Shown here piece after piece: positions 21,263 through 33,918 of a DNA stretch of 64,000 nucleotides; within the stretch, counting starts at the first letter, position 1, and every line of letters begins with the position of its first letter. Made by a program: the position numbers and the translations under genes. Under the pieces are notes generated by a model, which was given only the letters and a program-made list of their open reading frames with translations, ran no database searches and was not told the origin of the DNA. This DNA is from Euonymus europaeus (lineage: Eukaryota; Streptophyta; Magnoliopsida; Celastrales; Celastraceae): assembly GCA_963580455.1 (NCBI GenBank), contig OY756958.1, positions 19,046,501-19,110,500 on the forward strand, read 5' to 3'.

Positions 21263-24200
21263 TTAATCGAGCTGTTTCGTCCAATCAAAAGGCTCCCATT
21301 CTTGAGCAAATTTTACAACAGCTTCCTTTTGAGCCTCAACTGTATCGTGTTGCCGGCGGCGACGGTACATGTCTTCCTCTGGCAATTGTAGCATGCCTCT
21401 TATAACGTTAAGGCCAAGGCTGCTTTTAAAATTGGTCTCATCATCAATGACATGCACAAACCCCTTATTCAAACCGAATTCCACATGGAAGTAGGGAAAA
21501 TTTTTGGGGATTGAACCACGTAAACCCTTCACGCTTGTATCAATGAGCTTCTTTGCATCATGTTGGCTCCACTCATCTTCAGCTTCGTCAATTGCCTAAA
21601 AAAAATTGTTGTTAGGAATTTGTACAGAAGCCGGCAATAACATATTCCATGCTACAAGAAACATTGCAATTGTGTATATATGTTCCAAGAAAGGAAAAAA
21701 AAATACTTATTGAAACATCTGAACCTTTCAATTACTTCAAAACAGAAGAAATCATGTAACTTGAGCTATAATTAGAAAATGAATGAACCTTCAATCAAAA
21801 CATTCAAGGAGAATTTAGACAGACGAAGAAGGTAGCCCAGGACATAAACCGTAAAATAAACAGATTAACAGAATATTGTAAATAGAAACCGATTAGAACC
21901 AACAAATAATAGTCAAAAATGGCAAGTACATTAATTTTGTAGCAGTTACTCCTCGAGTGGCAACTGAAAATACCACAGAGAATAACAACAGATGACATCA
22001 AAAAGGTTATATTAACTGTTAAATGGCCCAGCAGGAAAAAACACGTCGTATACATGTATGATTATGGGCCCAGAGTTAGGATCACTAAAATGAAGAAGAT
22101 GAGGATGAGCAACAATCAAATCACCAATTGAGAGAGATGGTGATGATTGATGAAATGATGTATCGACCATTGATAGCTAGACCTGATCTGTCATTGTACA
22201 AAGAGACTTTATACTAAAATAATGTCTCATTCTCGATAGGGAACAGAGGTTCTTTTCCAAATCCTACTAGAAAAACTTTAAACATATAACAAATTCAAGA
22301 ACAGAGAACCAGATAATAGATAGACTACAAAGACACTTGTTAAGCAGAAATTTAACATTTATGTGACGCTATATCCCCAACCAGATATTTCTTAACACTC
22401 GCTAGAAGCGACTAGCAAATGATTCAAGACTAGGTATGAGAAAACAAAGAAAATTTCCGAACTCCACTTAACAGCATTGCCAATACATAACACTAAATAA
22501 CATGCACCACATACATGCAATTTGGCCACGTTAAACTTCAATTCTCTATCCATAACATGCTAACACAAGCTGAACCATCTCAAGAATTATCCCCTAACAT
22601 TAAGAGAAGAACATTCCCCCATATATGCAAAATACATTTGCAGAAATTAATTGCACATCCTTTTTCTCTATTAAAAAAATAGTATGCTTTTATAGAAAGG
22701 GGAACAGGGAAGAGAGTTGAAGTTTTCAAGATGACTTCCAAAAACCGTACCAGGGACATTACACCAAAAAAATGGTGGGGCTATTTGCACACCCCAAATA
22801 TCCAATGGTACCCCTTTACTTTTTACACCCTAGCCCACAAATAAAATGTTCTTACAACACCCCTTTTTCTATTTTTTTTTCAAAAAATTAAAAAAATATA
22901 CAATGACACCCCTCTGTATATCTCTCTTATTATCTTATTTTCTCCTAAATTTAACAACTACCATGTTCTTCGTCTTCAACAATTCCTACTTGCGGCTTGT
23001 CTCCCAACCCATTATTATGGCCTCCCGTTGGACCTCTTTCCCCTTCTTTTCATCAATTTTTTTTTTAAATAAAACTTCCATGACTGATTAATGCTAGTCT
23101 TCATCAAAAAGGAAGAAGATGCAAGTGGCGTCAATGTGTTGTCGGCAGTTTTGGGTTACAAGGTTCGGTCATCTGACACGACTAATGTGCCACAGAAGCG
23201 GCTTGAGATGGTCATGGATTCTACTTAATAGGATGGGATTTCTCATCTTGCGACCGATACTACTCACTATAACCCCTATGATCTGTCCGGATGGGTGCGG
23301 AGCATGCTTTCTTAGTTCAACACTGCCAATCATGATCCAAGTTCGGATCCTCTGCTTGGCTCGGCGTGGAGTTCGAGCTGCAGTTCGATGAGCCATACCT
23401 CACGACTTCAATACAAGACTTTAAGGGAAGAAGATGGAATCTCAAGGAGAAATAGAGGAGGTGAAGGAATATAGGGGGAGAGGGAAATGAATATTGATTC
23501 GCGCGTTGGGGTGTTTTTAGATTTAAGGTTTTTTAACATTAAAAGGGTGTCGCTGGATATTTGGGGTGTGCAAATAGCACCCACCAAAAAAAATAAACAA
23601 AGGGAAACACATTGAAATATCATATCGTAAGGAGACCTTACCTTTTTAAAATAAAGAGGGGCCTCTTTTGCAATTTCTCTAGGCAACGGAATGCACTCAA
23701 TCATACAATGACAACGTTGTTGAGCCAACCCCATCACGGTTTCGATGAACACCAAATCCTTTTCTTGCTTTGCGAACATCATTATGAGGCATTTCTTGAA
23801 GTTGCGAATTTCACCCCATACATTATCATCAATAGTCCTCGTGGCCGACTCATGCTGTAGAAGCAAAGAACTTTATTAAAGTAAACTCCAACGAAGTTAA
23901 AAAAATTGTCTCATTATATATATATATATAGACAGAGAGAGAGAGCACATCCATAATTTCGTTTCCATGAATAAAACTATTCTAGGATGTAAGTTCAATT
24001 TAATCCCTAGAAGAAATGCTCCACATTTTGAAAAAAAAGTCAAGACACAATAAGTGATGCATTTTCACATTTTCACTACAAATTTTTGGAAAGATACATT
24101 TTCGCCAGTTCCAGAATAATCCTAGTAATTGGGCCAATGTAAAGAATATTGTGCATTAAGGTGAAAGAAAAAGGGGAAAAACATATTCATTTTGTTGAAT

Positions 24201-27200
24201 CATCAAAAAATATTCTGAAGACATGGAGCAAACAATTGAAAAATAAACAGATAAAACTAACTCACATCATAAATTGACAATAGCGAATGAAAATATAGCA
24301 AAAGAATGAGTAGAACAGTAGATTAAGATTACCTGCAATGTTAAGATGCAGCAATGTCCTGGCACAAGAGGTTGGTGCTTCGGCAACATCAAATAAGAGA
24401 AATTTGCTATGGACACAACAAGATGTTTTGGTCGATTCGGGTTCTCGAAACAAAAGATACAACGTTCTTGCTGAGTTAAGATGCGCTTCACAAAACTGTT
24501 CTTCCCAGAAACTTTGTGATTGTCATCTCTCCCTTTCTTCTGGGACTTTTTGGTTGGACCGTCTTCAAAATCATATTCATCATCTGCTCGACCAGATAAA
24601 CTGTACTGCTTGTTCTGCATAATCTTATGAGCTAGATGCCTATCAGCGTCTTCTTCCTTTCTGGTAGATAAATCTGTGACAATATATCTGTACAGAAAGA
24701 AAAATAAAATAAACATACCTACAAAATGAGAAAGAAAAAAAAGAGGATCACGTTGACAGGGAAGTGATTGTAAATTAAGAGCCCATTTGTACCATTGGGT
24801 GTTCTGTTCCTTGTTTATGGTAAGAATAGGTAAAAACTCTCGTGCACAAGATTCCTAGACAAAGTACATAGACCTTGCCCACGTAATATGTGGAGAGGCT
24901 GTTTTTTACCTCTAGTTTGCACTCCAGCAACTCTACCCCTATATCACATGCTAGCCCATTTGTTTAGGTGAGGATAAACAACAACAAAAATATTATGTGG
25001 TAACCATTTTGATTTATAAAATAACTGACGGATAAACAACAACAAAAATATTATGTGGTAACCATTTTGATTTATAAAATAACTGACCAGTTTATTGAGG
25101 GAAAAAAAACTGTTTCTCAATAAATAAAATAACACTGTTTATCAATAAAATAAAACAACAGAAACATTTTTTGCTGTTATTTTGTTTACTTCCTCACCTA
25201 CACTTTTTGTTCCACTTTACCCCATTCTCTCTCTATTGTCATATCTATCCTCAAAACTCTAACGAACAGGCATATAAATCCATTCCTATTTTGCTTACCT
25301 CTTAACCAAAACATGTCTTGTTCAACTTTACCCCATCCTTGCTGTATTGTCTATCTACACAAGCAACTTGAACGACCAGGCATAAAAATCCATTCCATTT
25401 TATGTGACTAGCTCTTTCTCTAAAAATCTAGTTTTTAACAACTCCATTGAAGTTCTAACATCCTTCAAAAATTATCTTCCATGTGAAAAGAAACTTAGAG
25501 ACACAATCTCATAACATGACTGACTACCACATCGCCACAAATAAACATCAATCACTTGCAAAATTACAAAATCATATACCACTCTCCTCAATGTTCTCTC
25601 CAAGATTATTGTTTTCTACTCCCCAGACAGTTAACTTCTCCATCAGTATGTAAACATCATCTTTCCAAACAACCCCAAAAGATCAAAATAGATTTCCCAA
25701 TAATATAGTAAGCATCTTCTTCAACATATAAATTCTACAAAGCTGTTTAATAGAGAAAATTATGGAATTCTTTAAGCGTACAGCCCCCAAAAAGGAACAG
25801 AAACATAGTTAACCAAAAAGCTAGCAAATATCAAAGTTATGTGATATGAAACGAAATAATTTCAATAGAACAAAAAACTAAAAGGACTAAAAGTTACCTG
25901 CTAATATTTTCCGAATTACGTGGTCTAGTTGCACTATCCAACACACTGTGCTTCGCCTTCATGTTTTCAGCTTCTTGCTGATAAGTTTGAGTGGAAAAAG
26001 GAAAAGAAATTCAATTAACTTAATGAAAACCTCAAGCTCCTAATTGTTGAATTTGAAAAGGTAGAAAGTGTTATACAAGTGCATACATATGCGCCCTAGT
26101 AAAGGCAGAATTCTAATACACAATGTTCAACCTCTCGGGACCACTGTTCAAGTGAAATAATACAAACAATTATTCTAAAGATGGTTTTCATTATCTTCGT
26201 TCTAAAGTAGAGCTTAGATATGTTTGCTTGCACACAACCAAGGGTTTTAACTTTTAATGTGATCAAGTCAATTAAAAAGCAGTTGAAAGTTAAGTGAGTG
26301 TCAAAAGCAACTCCAACTAGCAGTGCACTTACAACAGAAAATCGAAGAATGTAAAAGAAAAGTTACTACTAATACTACTGCAAATTACAATGAAAAATGA
26401 CCTCATTCCTAAAACCACTTTCAAAAACCCATTCTACAATTTGATTTCATTCAGAGAGACTTCTAGGTAATTTTAATTGTTTTAACATTACTTTTCAACC
26501 ACTGATGTTTGCCTTTTTACTTAATTCTCACTAGGAGCTCCCATTTATTCATTTCACCACCCTCAAGTTACTGGAGCAAGGTTTTGACAATGATGATAGT
26601 AAAAAATGAATGTTGATGCAAAAGAAAAGTTACTATGAATGAAATACTGCCTTACCAAAAGTTTCTCAGCTTCTTCATATTTTCCTCTCATTCGAAGTTG
26701 TAAAGCCTTAGCTGCCAGTTGATTTGCACTTAATGTCTCTTTAACCACAACGCTACCTTCACTAGGTTTGCTTTTCTCAGATGACAGCAGTCGTGGCTCT
26801 GATTTTCCCTCAGAATTTGAACTCGTACCTGCCGAACCACCAAGATCAGTACTCTGTTGATTTAGAACTTCACTCATGAAGCTTCCATCATTGGAAAACT
26901 TATTCATGCTAGCTGTTGAAGCAGTTATCACAGCAGCATCTTCAGTAGATGTATTCTGAGCTTTTCGTTTTCCCCAAGATAAAGAATCACAAACTTTAGG
27001 GGCCTTCATTTTTGGATGCCGAGCAGACACGTCTTTCAGGTAGTCGCGATGGAAGCTCTGAACAAAAGAATTTAATATATTAACAAAACAAGAAAGAAAT
27101 GAACAGTTTTACTTGGAAACAATCAAGAGCTTCAATTCTCAATGTTAACAGATATATACCTTTTCAATAACTTTATTGGTTTCATTGTATTTACCACTTT

Positions 27201-28687
27201 GGTGTTCCTCAGTTAGCCCCATCTTTCTATTCTTTATGGCACGCAAATGAGCACGGGATGGGGCAGCAATATGGGATGCGACAGAGACTGTGAGCTCACC
27301 AAGAGAGCTCCATCGTTCCCCCACAACCTGCATAATTTTAAAGCGTAAAACGCAACTCAATAAAATGAGGTCAAACTTAAACAAGAACATTAAGTAACTG
27401 AGACATACATCCGGAAGACTCCGCCCTTCACGAGCTGCTTGCTCTTGTGCACGCTTCAATGCTTTCAGTCTCCAACTGGCACCACCGTCCCCAACAACCG
27501 ATGAAGATAAGAGTTTGTCCCCACCAGCTTTTCCATCATGTGCATCTTCAGGATAACCACTTCCATCATCCTTCAAATATGGATTCAACTCTTTGGGATT
27601 CACTCTCTTTATCTGCTGGAGAACACAATTGAGTTGTCAATTAAAAAAGGATGAATTATATGTACAAATAAGACAAGCATATAATGCTACTCAATAGATC
27701 ATGCATAAGCAGGTGTGTCAGATGTTTCCAGTTTTCGACTAATTTCAATTCCTCAAATAAATACTTCAAGAATTTCCACTTCTAGTTCTATATAATGCGT
27801 GCACCAATGACCAAACATAAAAAACCACCCCTCATCCAAATCAAAAGAGTTTCAAATACTACTACAACTCTTACCTCCTCAGTAGCAGATTCCTCCGTCT
27901 CTTTGTCGACAGCCTCCTTTGGCTTTCTGCCAATACTCTCTCCAGATCTAAGCATCCACTCCAGCCCCATTTCTTTCCTCGCAATTTCTGTCTCCTGCAC
28001 TGAATGAGTCCTTGTACCATCATCTAAAGACAGACATAATATTAGGCATCAAAGGAATGTCATAACTTACAAGTCAATTAGAAAATAGCCATTGTACTAT
28101 AAAATCATTATGTGATGCTCACCTGATAAATCCCGGACCAAACTCTCCTTTTTCTTTCTATGTTGTCGACTCCTGCCTTGATGCTCATCCTCAGAAGTGG
28201 ATAAAGAGTACTCAGATGAATAGTGTTTTCTGGTCACTTTTGATCTTGTTTTCAATCCCTTGCTATCCCCCAGACAATCATCATTCCTCTTATTCTTTTT
28301 CCTAATCCTATTCCTCTTTTCATCTCTATCAGAACTGTAATCGCTCGCACTCGGGCTAGAATCCTCCTCAGATGAACTCCACCTCTTGCTTTTTCTGAAC
28401 CTTTTTTTTATTTTCTCGAGCTCATCATCTGAACTAGTGTAACTCTTTTTACTTCTTCTTCCATCTTTTACTTTCCCAGAGGCATTATTGCCTGATTTCT
28501 TTCCCATGTCATCTTGTACCTAAAACCCAATTCCCAAATCCAGAGAAGTCGAGCAAAAAAAAATACACAAAAAATCATATCAATGATATTAAAAGGGAAG
28601 CAGAAAACTTAACAGTTAACACTAACAACAATATATATTTACCTTCTCAAGCTCCTCACGGGGTATGAACTTTATCCCACTGAGCAT
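21263..28687 (-). CDS. CwfJ/CWF19-like spliceosome factor (CWF19L2-type), intact copy
   Basis: Ten coding exons chain in frame with GT..AG introns: 28687-28643, 28519-28123, 28023-27875, 27612-27409, 27327-27160, 27057-26656, 25977-25898, 24687-24333, 23854-23642 and 21595-21263, giving about 781 residues. The start [15 protein letters not shown] is the first ATG of the exon. A Lys/Arg/Ser/Asp-rich N-terminus follows (about 16-140), then the conserved [14 protein letters not shown] segment (about 160-175). The CwfJ C1 domain is at about 545-671, with [18 protein letters not shown] and the HIT-like [13 protein letters not shown]. The C2 domain is at about 672-780, with [12 protein letters not shown] and ending in [15 protein letters not shown]19-like proteins act in the nucleus with intron-lariat debranching and spliceosome disassembly. 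The last intron holds a Pack-MULE. The gene has a decayed partner at 43-63 kb. Nothing indicates damage in this copy. Confidence 0.93.
22774..23585 (+). mobile_element. 812-bp Pack-MULE-like element with captured DELLA fragment
   Basis: The left end GGTGGGGCTATTTGCACACC and the inverted right end GGTGGGTGCTATTTGCACAC both continue into CCCAAATATCCA, giving inverted repeats of about 31 bp. The flanks are A-rich (AAAAAAAT left, AAAAAAAAT right), consistent with an 8-9-bp target duplication, though the A tracts make this weak. The element lies in the last intron of the CwfJ-like gene and carries a DELLA-like coding fragment on the plus strand, opposite to the host gene. It has no transposase, so it is non-autonomous. 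A hAT origin (8 bp) is the main alternative. Confidence 0.7.
23108..23470 (+). pseudogene. DELLA (GRAS) N-terminal fragment captured in the transposon
   Basis: One continuous reading frame gives [23 protein letters not shown], two adjacent stops, then [27 protein letters not shown], a third stop and [15 protein letters not shown]. This is the order of the DELLA and TVHYNP motifs at the N-terminus of DELLA gibberellin repressors, which bind the GID1 receptor. The DELLA pentapeptide itself has changed (VLSA in place of ELLA) and TVHYNP reads TTHYNP. The GRAS domain is absent. The frame is otherwise preserved across about 120 codons, so loss of function was by stops and not by indels. The parent gene is not in this window. 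Confidence 0.85.
23921..23947. repeat. TA/GA microsatellite in the CwfJ-like intron
   Basis: A run of TA units is followed by GACAGAGAGAGAGAGAGC. The corresponding place in the duplicate (about 44995-45028) has a shorter TA run followed by CACACA and GAGAGA. Confidence 0.8.
24972..25087. repeat. Perfect 58-bp tandem duplication in CwfJ-like intron 7
   Basis: Two adjacent identical units begin GGATAAACAACAACAAAAAT and end AAAATAACTGAC. The duplicate gene copy has only one unit (around 46009-46066). The doubling therefore arose after the segmental duplication, or was lost from the other copy. Confidence 0.85.
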
Positions 28688-30480
28688 AACTAGATTCTAG
28701 CTCTCAATATAATTCAAAACTTCTGCAAGGTCAAAAAACAAAACAACTCAATATTACAGTTTGACCTAATGAAGCACTGATATTCAGTTCTTCAGGCAAC
28801 AGATATACACAAATACATGGATAATTGGGAAAAAAATCAATTCCATAAGTTATCAATTCAAAAAATAAATAGATGTAATTCAGTGTTATATTTGGATGAA
28901 TGCTAATGATTTTTTGCATATTGAAATGAAAAATTTTAAAAATATATTAAAGGGATGAATCAAATACATACCAGTCTATATTAAAGGGATGAAAATGTGT
29001 TTGATTTGATTATTCTAAAAAACTGTTTTCGAAAATGAAAACTAAAAAATGCGTTTGGTTTACAGTTTTTGAGAATTTATATTTTGAGAATTTATTTTAT
29101 GAATTTATATTATGCATTTGAATATGTTTAGACATCGAACACTTTTTAACTATATTTTCAAACTTAAAAAGATATTATGATTAAAAGAGAGTTATCAATT
29201 TTTTGTGCCATAATTTTTTCATAATCCAAAACTTTCATTTGCTCTTATGTGGTAATTGCCATGGAAAAGACTTATTGGAGCACCAAATACTAGCCACATG
29301 AATACAAATGCTATCTACTCAACCAAACTACATATATTTAGGTAAAACGAGAGAAAGAGCATCTTTTCTTTCCACAAATTACAATCCAGATTAGTAATAA
29401 ACCTCATGGGTATCAAAGTTTAAACCTAACGAAAGTTTAACACAATTGGCAGAACTACAAGAGATATAATATATCTCCATGACAAAGTTCCAAAACAGAA
29501 CAGTAAAAAATTGATAACAAAAAAACCCAACACCTTTAGAAAAGGCAATATTAAACAAAATAGAGAGGTCACCTCAAAGAAAATGGAAGAACTGATCGAT
29601 ATAAAAACAGCAGCTAGTTGGGTTTGAGGTTCAAAGTTAACAGGTTGCATTTTTGGTAAGTGAGTTAATAGGTTGCTGATGCCAATACAAGACATGTAAT
29701 GGTATTACAAATCACAGTTACAACCACAGATTATAGCACCAATGAACCTTCAATGGAACAACAGATGGCCTAAAAATTTCCTTTCATCCAAATGATAATA
29801 ACATCACACTAAGATGAATGGAACCATAGAATTGGCAGTAGTTGGCAAATTTGAGCAAACTCTTGTTCTTGTTAAAATGAAATTAGCAAAGCAAGCAAGA
29901 GAAAATGCACTTTAAGATGATAACAAGCAACCTAAATTGTCCATATTAGGGACCTTCTCACTCATTTCTGCACTTTTATCCTTCAATTTCCTGAACGAAG
30001 CTCGACCACAAAGCACAAAGCATTATAATCGGAATCTCCACGAAAACTCCAAGCATATTTTCCTAAAAAACTCTTATCAAAAAAACCGAACCCTAAATAT
30101 ATAAGGCACCCATCAATGATTTCATGGAGAATCGAAATCAATAACAAAATAGAAACCATGACACACAGGTAGCTGACAAAAATCCTCAGACGAACGAACC
30201 CAATTATAAGGCAACAGATCTGGGTGGCTTATGGCATGAAAATAAATCAGAAAAGAGAAACCCATTAGAAAAGAAATCACCCATGTAATTAGTACAACAA
30301 AAAAGAATTCACTCTTGGAACCCTAGAATAAAAGGGGATAGACGAATGACATACCTGCTTAAAAATCAAAGAAGAAAGAGGCACAAGGAAGAGGCGGAAG
30401 GACGAAGACGAGCGTTGAAGAGGCAAAGGGAGAAGGTTACGCGAGGGAGAACTGGAGAAGGCTTACGCAAGTTTATGTAA
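28643..30480 (-). promoter_or_regulatory. 5' UTR with a 1.6-kb leader intron of the CwfJ-like gene
   Basis: A non-coding first exon from about 30480 ends at 30355 with AAGCAG followed by GTATGTC. The next exon begins at 28722 after CCTTGCAG and carries 35 untranslated bases before the ATG at 28687. The intron between them is about 1630 bp and AT-rich. I see no other gene in it. The transcription start is not visible; the upstream limit is set by a Helitron-like terminus at about 30576, so the proximal promoter is short. Confidence 0.6.
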
Positions 30481-30575
30481 CGGAATTTTCCGTGTTCTTA
30501 GAATTTCCCGTGTTTTGAACCAAAACACTCAAAACGACAAAACGTCAAAAATCAATTTTCAGTTTTACGTTATAA

Positions 30576-30604
30576 CTAGTCGCATGCCCGCGCTTCGCGC
30601 GACA
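30576..30604 (-). mobile_element. Helitron-like 3' terminus
   Basis: On the minus strand the sequence reads GTCGCGCGAAGCGCGGGCAT followed by GCGACTAGT. It has a GTCGC/GCGAC-framed, GC-rich hairpin just before CTAG and a T, the pattern of a Helitron 3' end. I could not find a convincing 5' end on the same strand. A segment ATACTATTAATATATAAAA at about 31027, which resembles a Helitron 5' end, points in the other direction. It lies about 100 bp upstream of the CwfJ-like leader exon. Confidence 0.35.
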
Positions 30605-31364
30605 TGTAATTGTAATATCAATTTTGTTCGCTTAGTAAATTAATTCTCCATGTTAAATACCTTGGTAAAATGGTAAAACCAAACTACAGAAAAAGAATCC
30701 TTCAATCAATCAGTAGCTAAAAAGGTAAGCAAAAGGAAGGCTCATTCCAGTAGGTCAAACATATACAAAAAGCTAAAAAGTATTTGGTGGAGCAGTAACT
30801 TCAGGGACCATGGATTTTTCCGTATACAACACAAAACAACAACCCTTTTGAGAGGGGTCGACTGAACCCCTCAACTAAGTGTAGCTTCGCCCGTGCTCAA
30901 GCAAGGGACCAAAACCTCTCTCGAATATGAAGAAGCGGCTAGGGTTTTGAAGAGCACACATCTTCTCATTTTAGGATTTTTGCTTTTATAATCCACAAAT
31001 GGAGTGAGGACTACATATTCTTCTCTCATGGGTGAATACTATTAATATATAAAAAAGTTCCAACTTGTCACTTGCCAGTTGCTCAAAATTAATCAGATCC
31101 AACCTCGTAATTGTAATTAGAGCTAAGTAGTTCATACTTCATTATGCAAGCTGTTCACGTTCGATCACGTGAGTAGTTCATACTTCATTAATGGTTATTT
31201 TCATTATCACCCTTATGCATTCTCATTATTAATTTCATTCACTACGGCAACCAAATGTGCACCAAGTACGGAAATTTTTGTGGAGGTCAAACTTCAAAGA
31301 CACGTAGTTAACTCGTTTAGGAAACAACAAATTAAAAAGAATTCAAGCAAGTTGTACATTCATG
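30605..31364. other. Intergenic DNA, no gene recognised
   Basis: Contains only short phrases of transposon type (for example the hairpin-like GAGGGGTCGACTGAACCCCTC near 30860). No coding region is supported. Confidence 0.5.
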
Positions 31365-33771
31365 CAGGGGCGGAGCCAGGAATTTTGATTATCCTGGGCT
31401 AAGCACAATTCATATGCAAATATACAATCAATTTACACACATAATTCAACCAATTATTCTCACACTCATCCCCCACCAACATAAATGTGGGTCCATGAGT
31501 CGAGATCTACCAATTGCACATTCATTCTCCCTCAACTCCTCAATTTAAATTTCAAGAATTAACATCCTAAAAAAACTATCATATATCCATAATATAAGTT
31601 TAGAAATAACTTACCTAGAAATAGCCAATTGCCAATTGGTTAGGGCTGCAGAACAACAGAAATAATTCTGGAAAGTCAAGTGGAAATCAGGGCTGCCGGC
31701 TCCAAATCTGCAGAATTACCTAGAAATAGCCAAAATCTCACTGATTTTGTTCAAAAAATTGAAAAAACAACAAAAAAAAACAGAGTGAAAGGAAATAACA
31801 CATTACCAGTTACAAACATCCGATTCTTCTAAATTCTAATGAATGCGGGTCTCACAATCACAAACATCCAATTCCAATCTGCGATTCAAAAAACGAAAAA
31901 AAAACTCTCATAAATTGAAAACTGGGCAGCAGCAACTTCCAAGGAAATTAAATTAATAATCAAATATGTGTAAATCTCATTCTTTGATTTCTTTCCCTGT
32001 GAGTACCTGTCTACACTATAAAATGGTTGTAAAAATCGGCCTAGTCGGCCGATTAATCGGCGACTAATCGGAAATCGTGTGTCACCGTTTCGATTTCAAC
32101 CTAATCGATGCCAATAATCGGCATACCCGATTAATCGACCCAAATCGGACCTAGTCGGCCCAATTACCCAGCCCAACAGGGGAAAAAACACAAATCTAAC
32201 CTAATCTCCAGCTGCCCCCGCACCTGCCAAGAAGAAGACCTGCGACTGCCCCCGCGCCTGCGACGAGAAGAAGCCACCCTGACCGGTTAACGTGACTCGA
32301 CCTCGACTGCGACAAGAAGCAACCAGCTCGACCGATTTTCGAACAGGTCCATAAAATCTAAAAATCCCTTTTGAAAGTGGTGTAACCGCGTTTGCGTTTC
32401 TCTACCCAGTACCTTTTATGTGCTTTCTGCCTTTCTCCCTACTGTAGTGCTGTTATAGAAGCCACACAAAATGCATATGCCAATAATCTGCCTTTTATGT
32501 GCTTTCGGCTTGCATGTCCAGTACCTTTTATGATTTTAATATTTTATCTAAATATTTGTGTGGCTGAATCATATTTGTGATGACTCTGATTAGTAAATGT
32601 ATGTATGATGACTCTATTCTCAACTAGCAGCATAATAAGATTGATTTGGCAGCTTTATCTTTGTTAGTTACTCTCTGTTTTCTACTTAAATTTTAAATCA
32701 TGATATGTGTTGGATATATGTATATATATGTATATATTAATTAAAAAAACTCAAAACGATTAATCCAATTAATCCCCGATTAGTCCCCGATTAGTCCAAT
32801 TAATCCCTAGTCTCCGCGAACCGCCTAGCGGCCGACTAGCGAGATTTTTACAACCTTAAATTATAAAATCAATCTCAGTGACTAAAGTATCAATTCCAAA
32901 TGAGGATATTTATAAATCATTCAATATAGAAACCCAAAAGAACCTAATCAAACCCATTGAAGGAAATGCATAACTCAAAAAATAACAAACACATGAATAA
33001 TCCATAAACTTAACCTAACCTATCACTACATCTACAACACATGAATTGCCAAAATCCAGCAAATGAATCAATTTACGCATAATCCTTACATCACTACATC
33101 CAGAAACAAAATACATCAAAAATAAGCCACAATTCCAAAAGCTGACACCTGCACATAAATAAACTTATTGAATTGGCATACACAATTTTTTTTTGATTGA
33201 ACAAAAAAAATGTCAAATTTAGGTTTAATGCTTGGTTACACGATAAAAAAAAAATTGGAAAAATTCAAGCACAACAACCAACTTGTCCCACTCTTCAGCA
33301 GCTCAATCTCAATGAGAGACACATACATAAATTAAACAATACACATTAAAAGGACATCAAAACAACAATTAGTCATAACATAGCAGCACAAACATCAGGA
33401 AAAAGAAGGATTAAAGAACAAACCTCTGTTAATCTGTTTGGGACTTTGATACAGAAGACAGACAAAGTGACGGTGGATCTGCCCGAGCTCGGCGAGCTGG
33501 TTTGGTTTGCGAGTTTCGACGAGGCGAAGAAGATATTAGGAACGGAGCCGGACTGCCGGAGGCGCTGAGCGGCGACTTCGACTTTCGTGAGCAGCGGCGG
33601 AGCAAGACGAGAGAGGAGTGAGAGGGAGTGAGAGTGTTACACGGATGCATGTAAGGCTAAGGGCTGGCTGATTTTCAGTGGGCTCGGCTGTATATGTATA
33701 TGTAGTAAAAAAAATTCATTTTTTTACCCCGGCCTACAGCCCACCCTAGCCCAGCCCAAGTTCCGCCTCTG
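31365..33771. mobile_element. 2.4-kb hAT-type element
   Basis: The left end CAGGGGCGGAGCCAGG and the inverted right end CAGAGGCGGAACTTGG form short terminal inverted repeats of a type common to plant hAT elements. Flanking octamers CATTCATG (31357-31364) and CGTTCATG (33772-33779) match at 7 of 8 positions, as expected for an aged 8-bp target duplication. No transposase is readable inside, so this is a deletion derivative. A GC-rich segment at 33430-33650 may be a leftover 5' region. Another inverted-repeat element is nested at 32025-32855. Confidence 0.7.
32025..32855. mobile_element. 831-bp inverted-repeat element nested in the hAT element
   Basis: The ends GGTTGTAAAAATC and GATTTTTACAACC are a perfect 13-bp inverted repeat. 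Subterminal regions are rich in GATTAATCGG, CTAGTCGGCC and CCGATTAGTCC motifs on both sides. No open frame of note. A target duplication is not clear (TATAAAAT left, TTAAATTA right), so the superfamily is left open. Confidence 0.65.
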
Positions 33772-33812
33772 CGTTCATGTATTCGACTTGAGCGACGGAG
33801 CTTGAGAGTCGA

Positions 33813-33821
33813 CTATAAATA
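33813..33821 (+). promoter_or_regulatory. TATA box of the potato inhibitor I-like gene
   Basis: CTATAAATA lies 106 bp upstream of the ATG at 33919, just outside the hAT right end. The stretch between, with ACCACCACCAAAAGCAGCTC and an A-rich end, looks like a plant 5' leader. Confidence 0.55.
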
Positions 33822-33918
33822 TCGAACCCGTGCATCTCTTCGACCACCACCAAAAGCAGCTCACATTAAGCAAAGTGAATTAAGGAGGGATTCTTAGAGA
33901 GAAAGAAAAATCAAGAAG

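Noticed and set aside
21055..21405. Plus-strand open frame over the end of the CwfJ-like gene
   Set aside because: It overlaps the last exon and 3' flank of the CwfJ-like gene on the other strand and resembles no protein.
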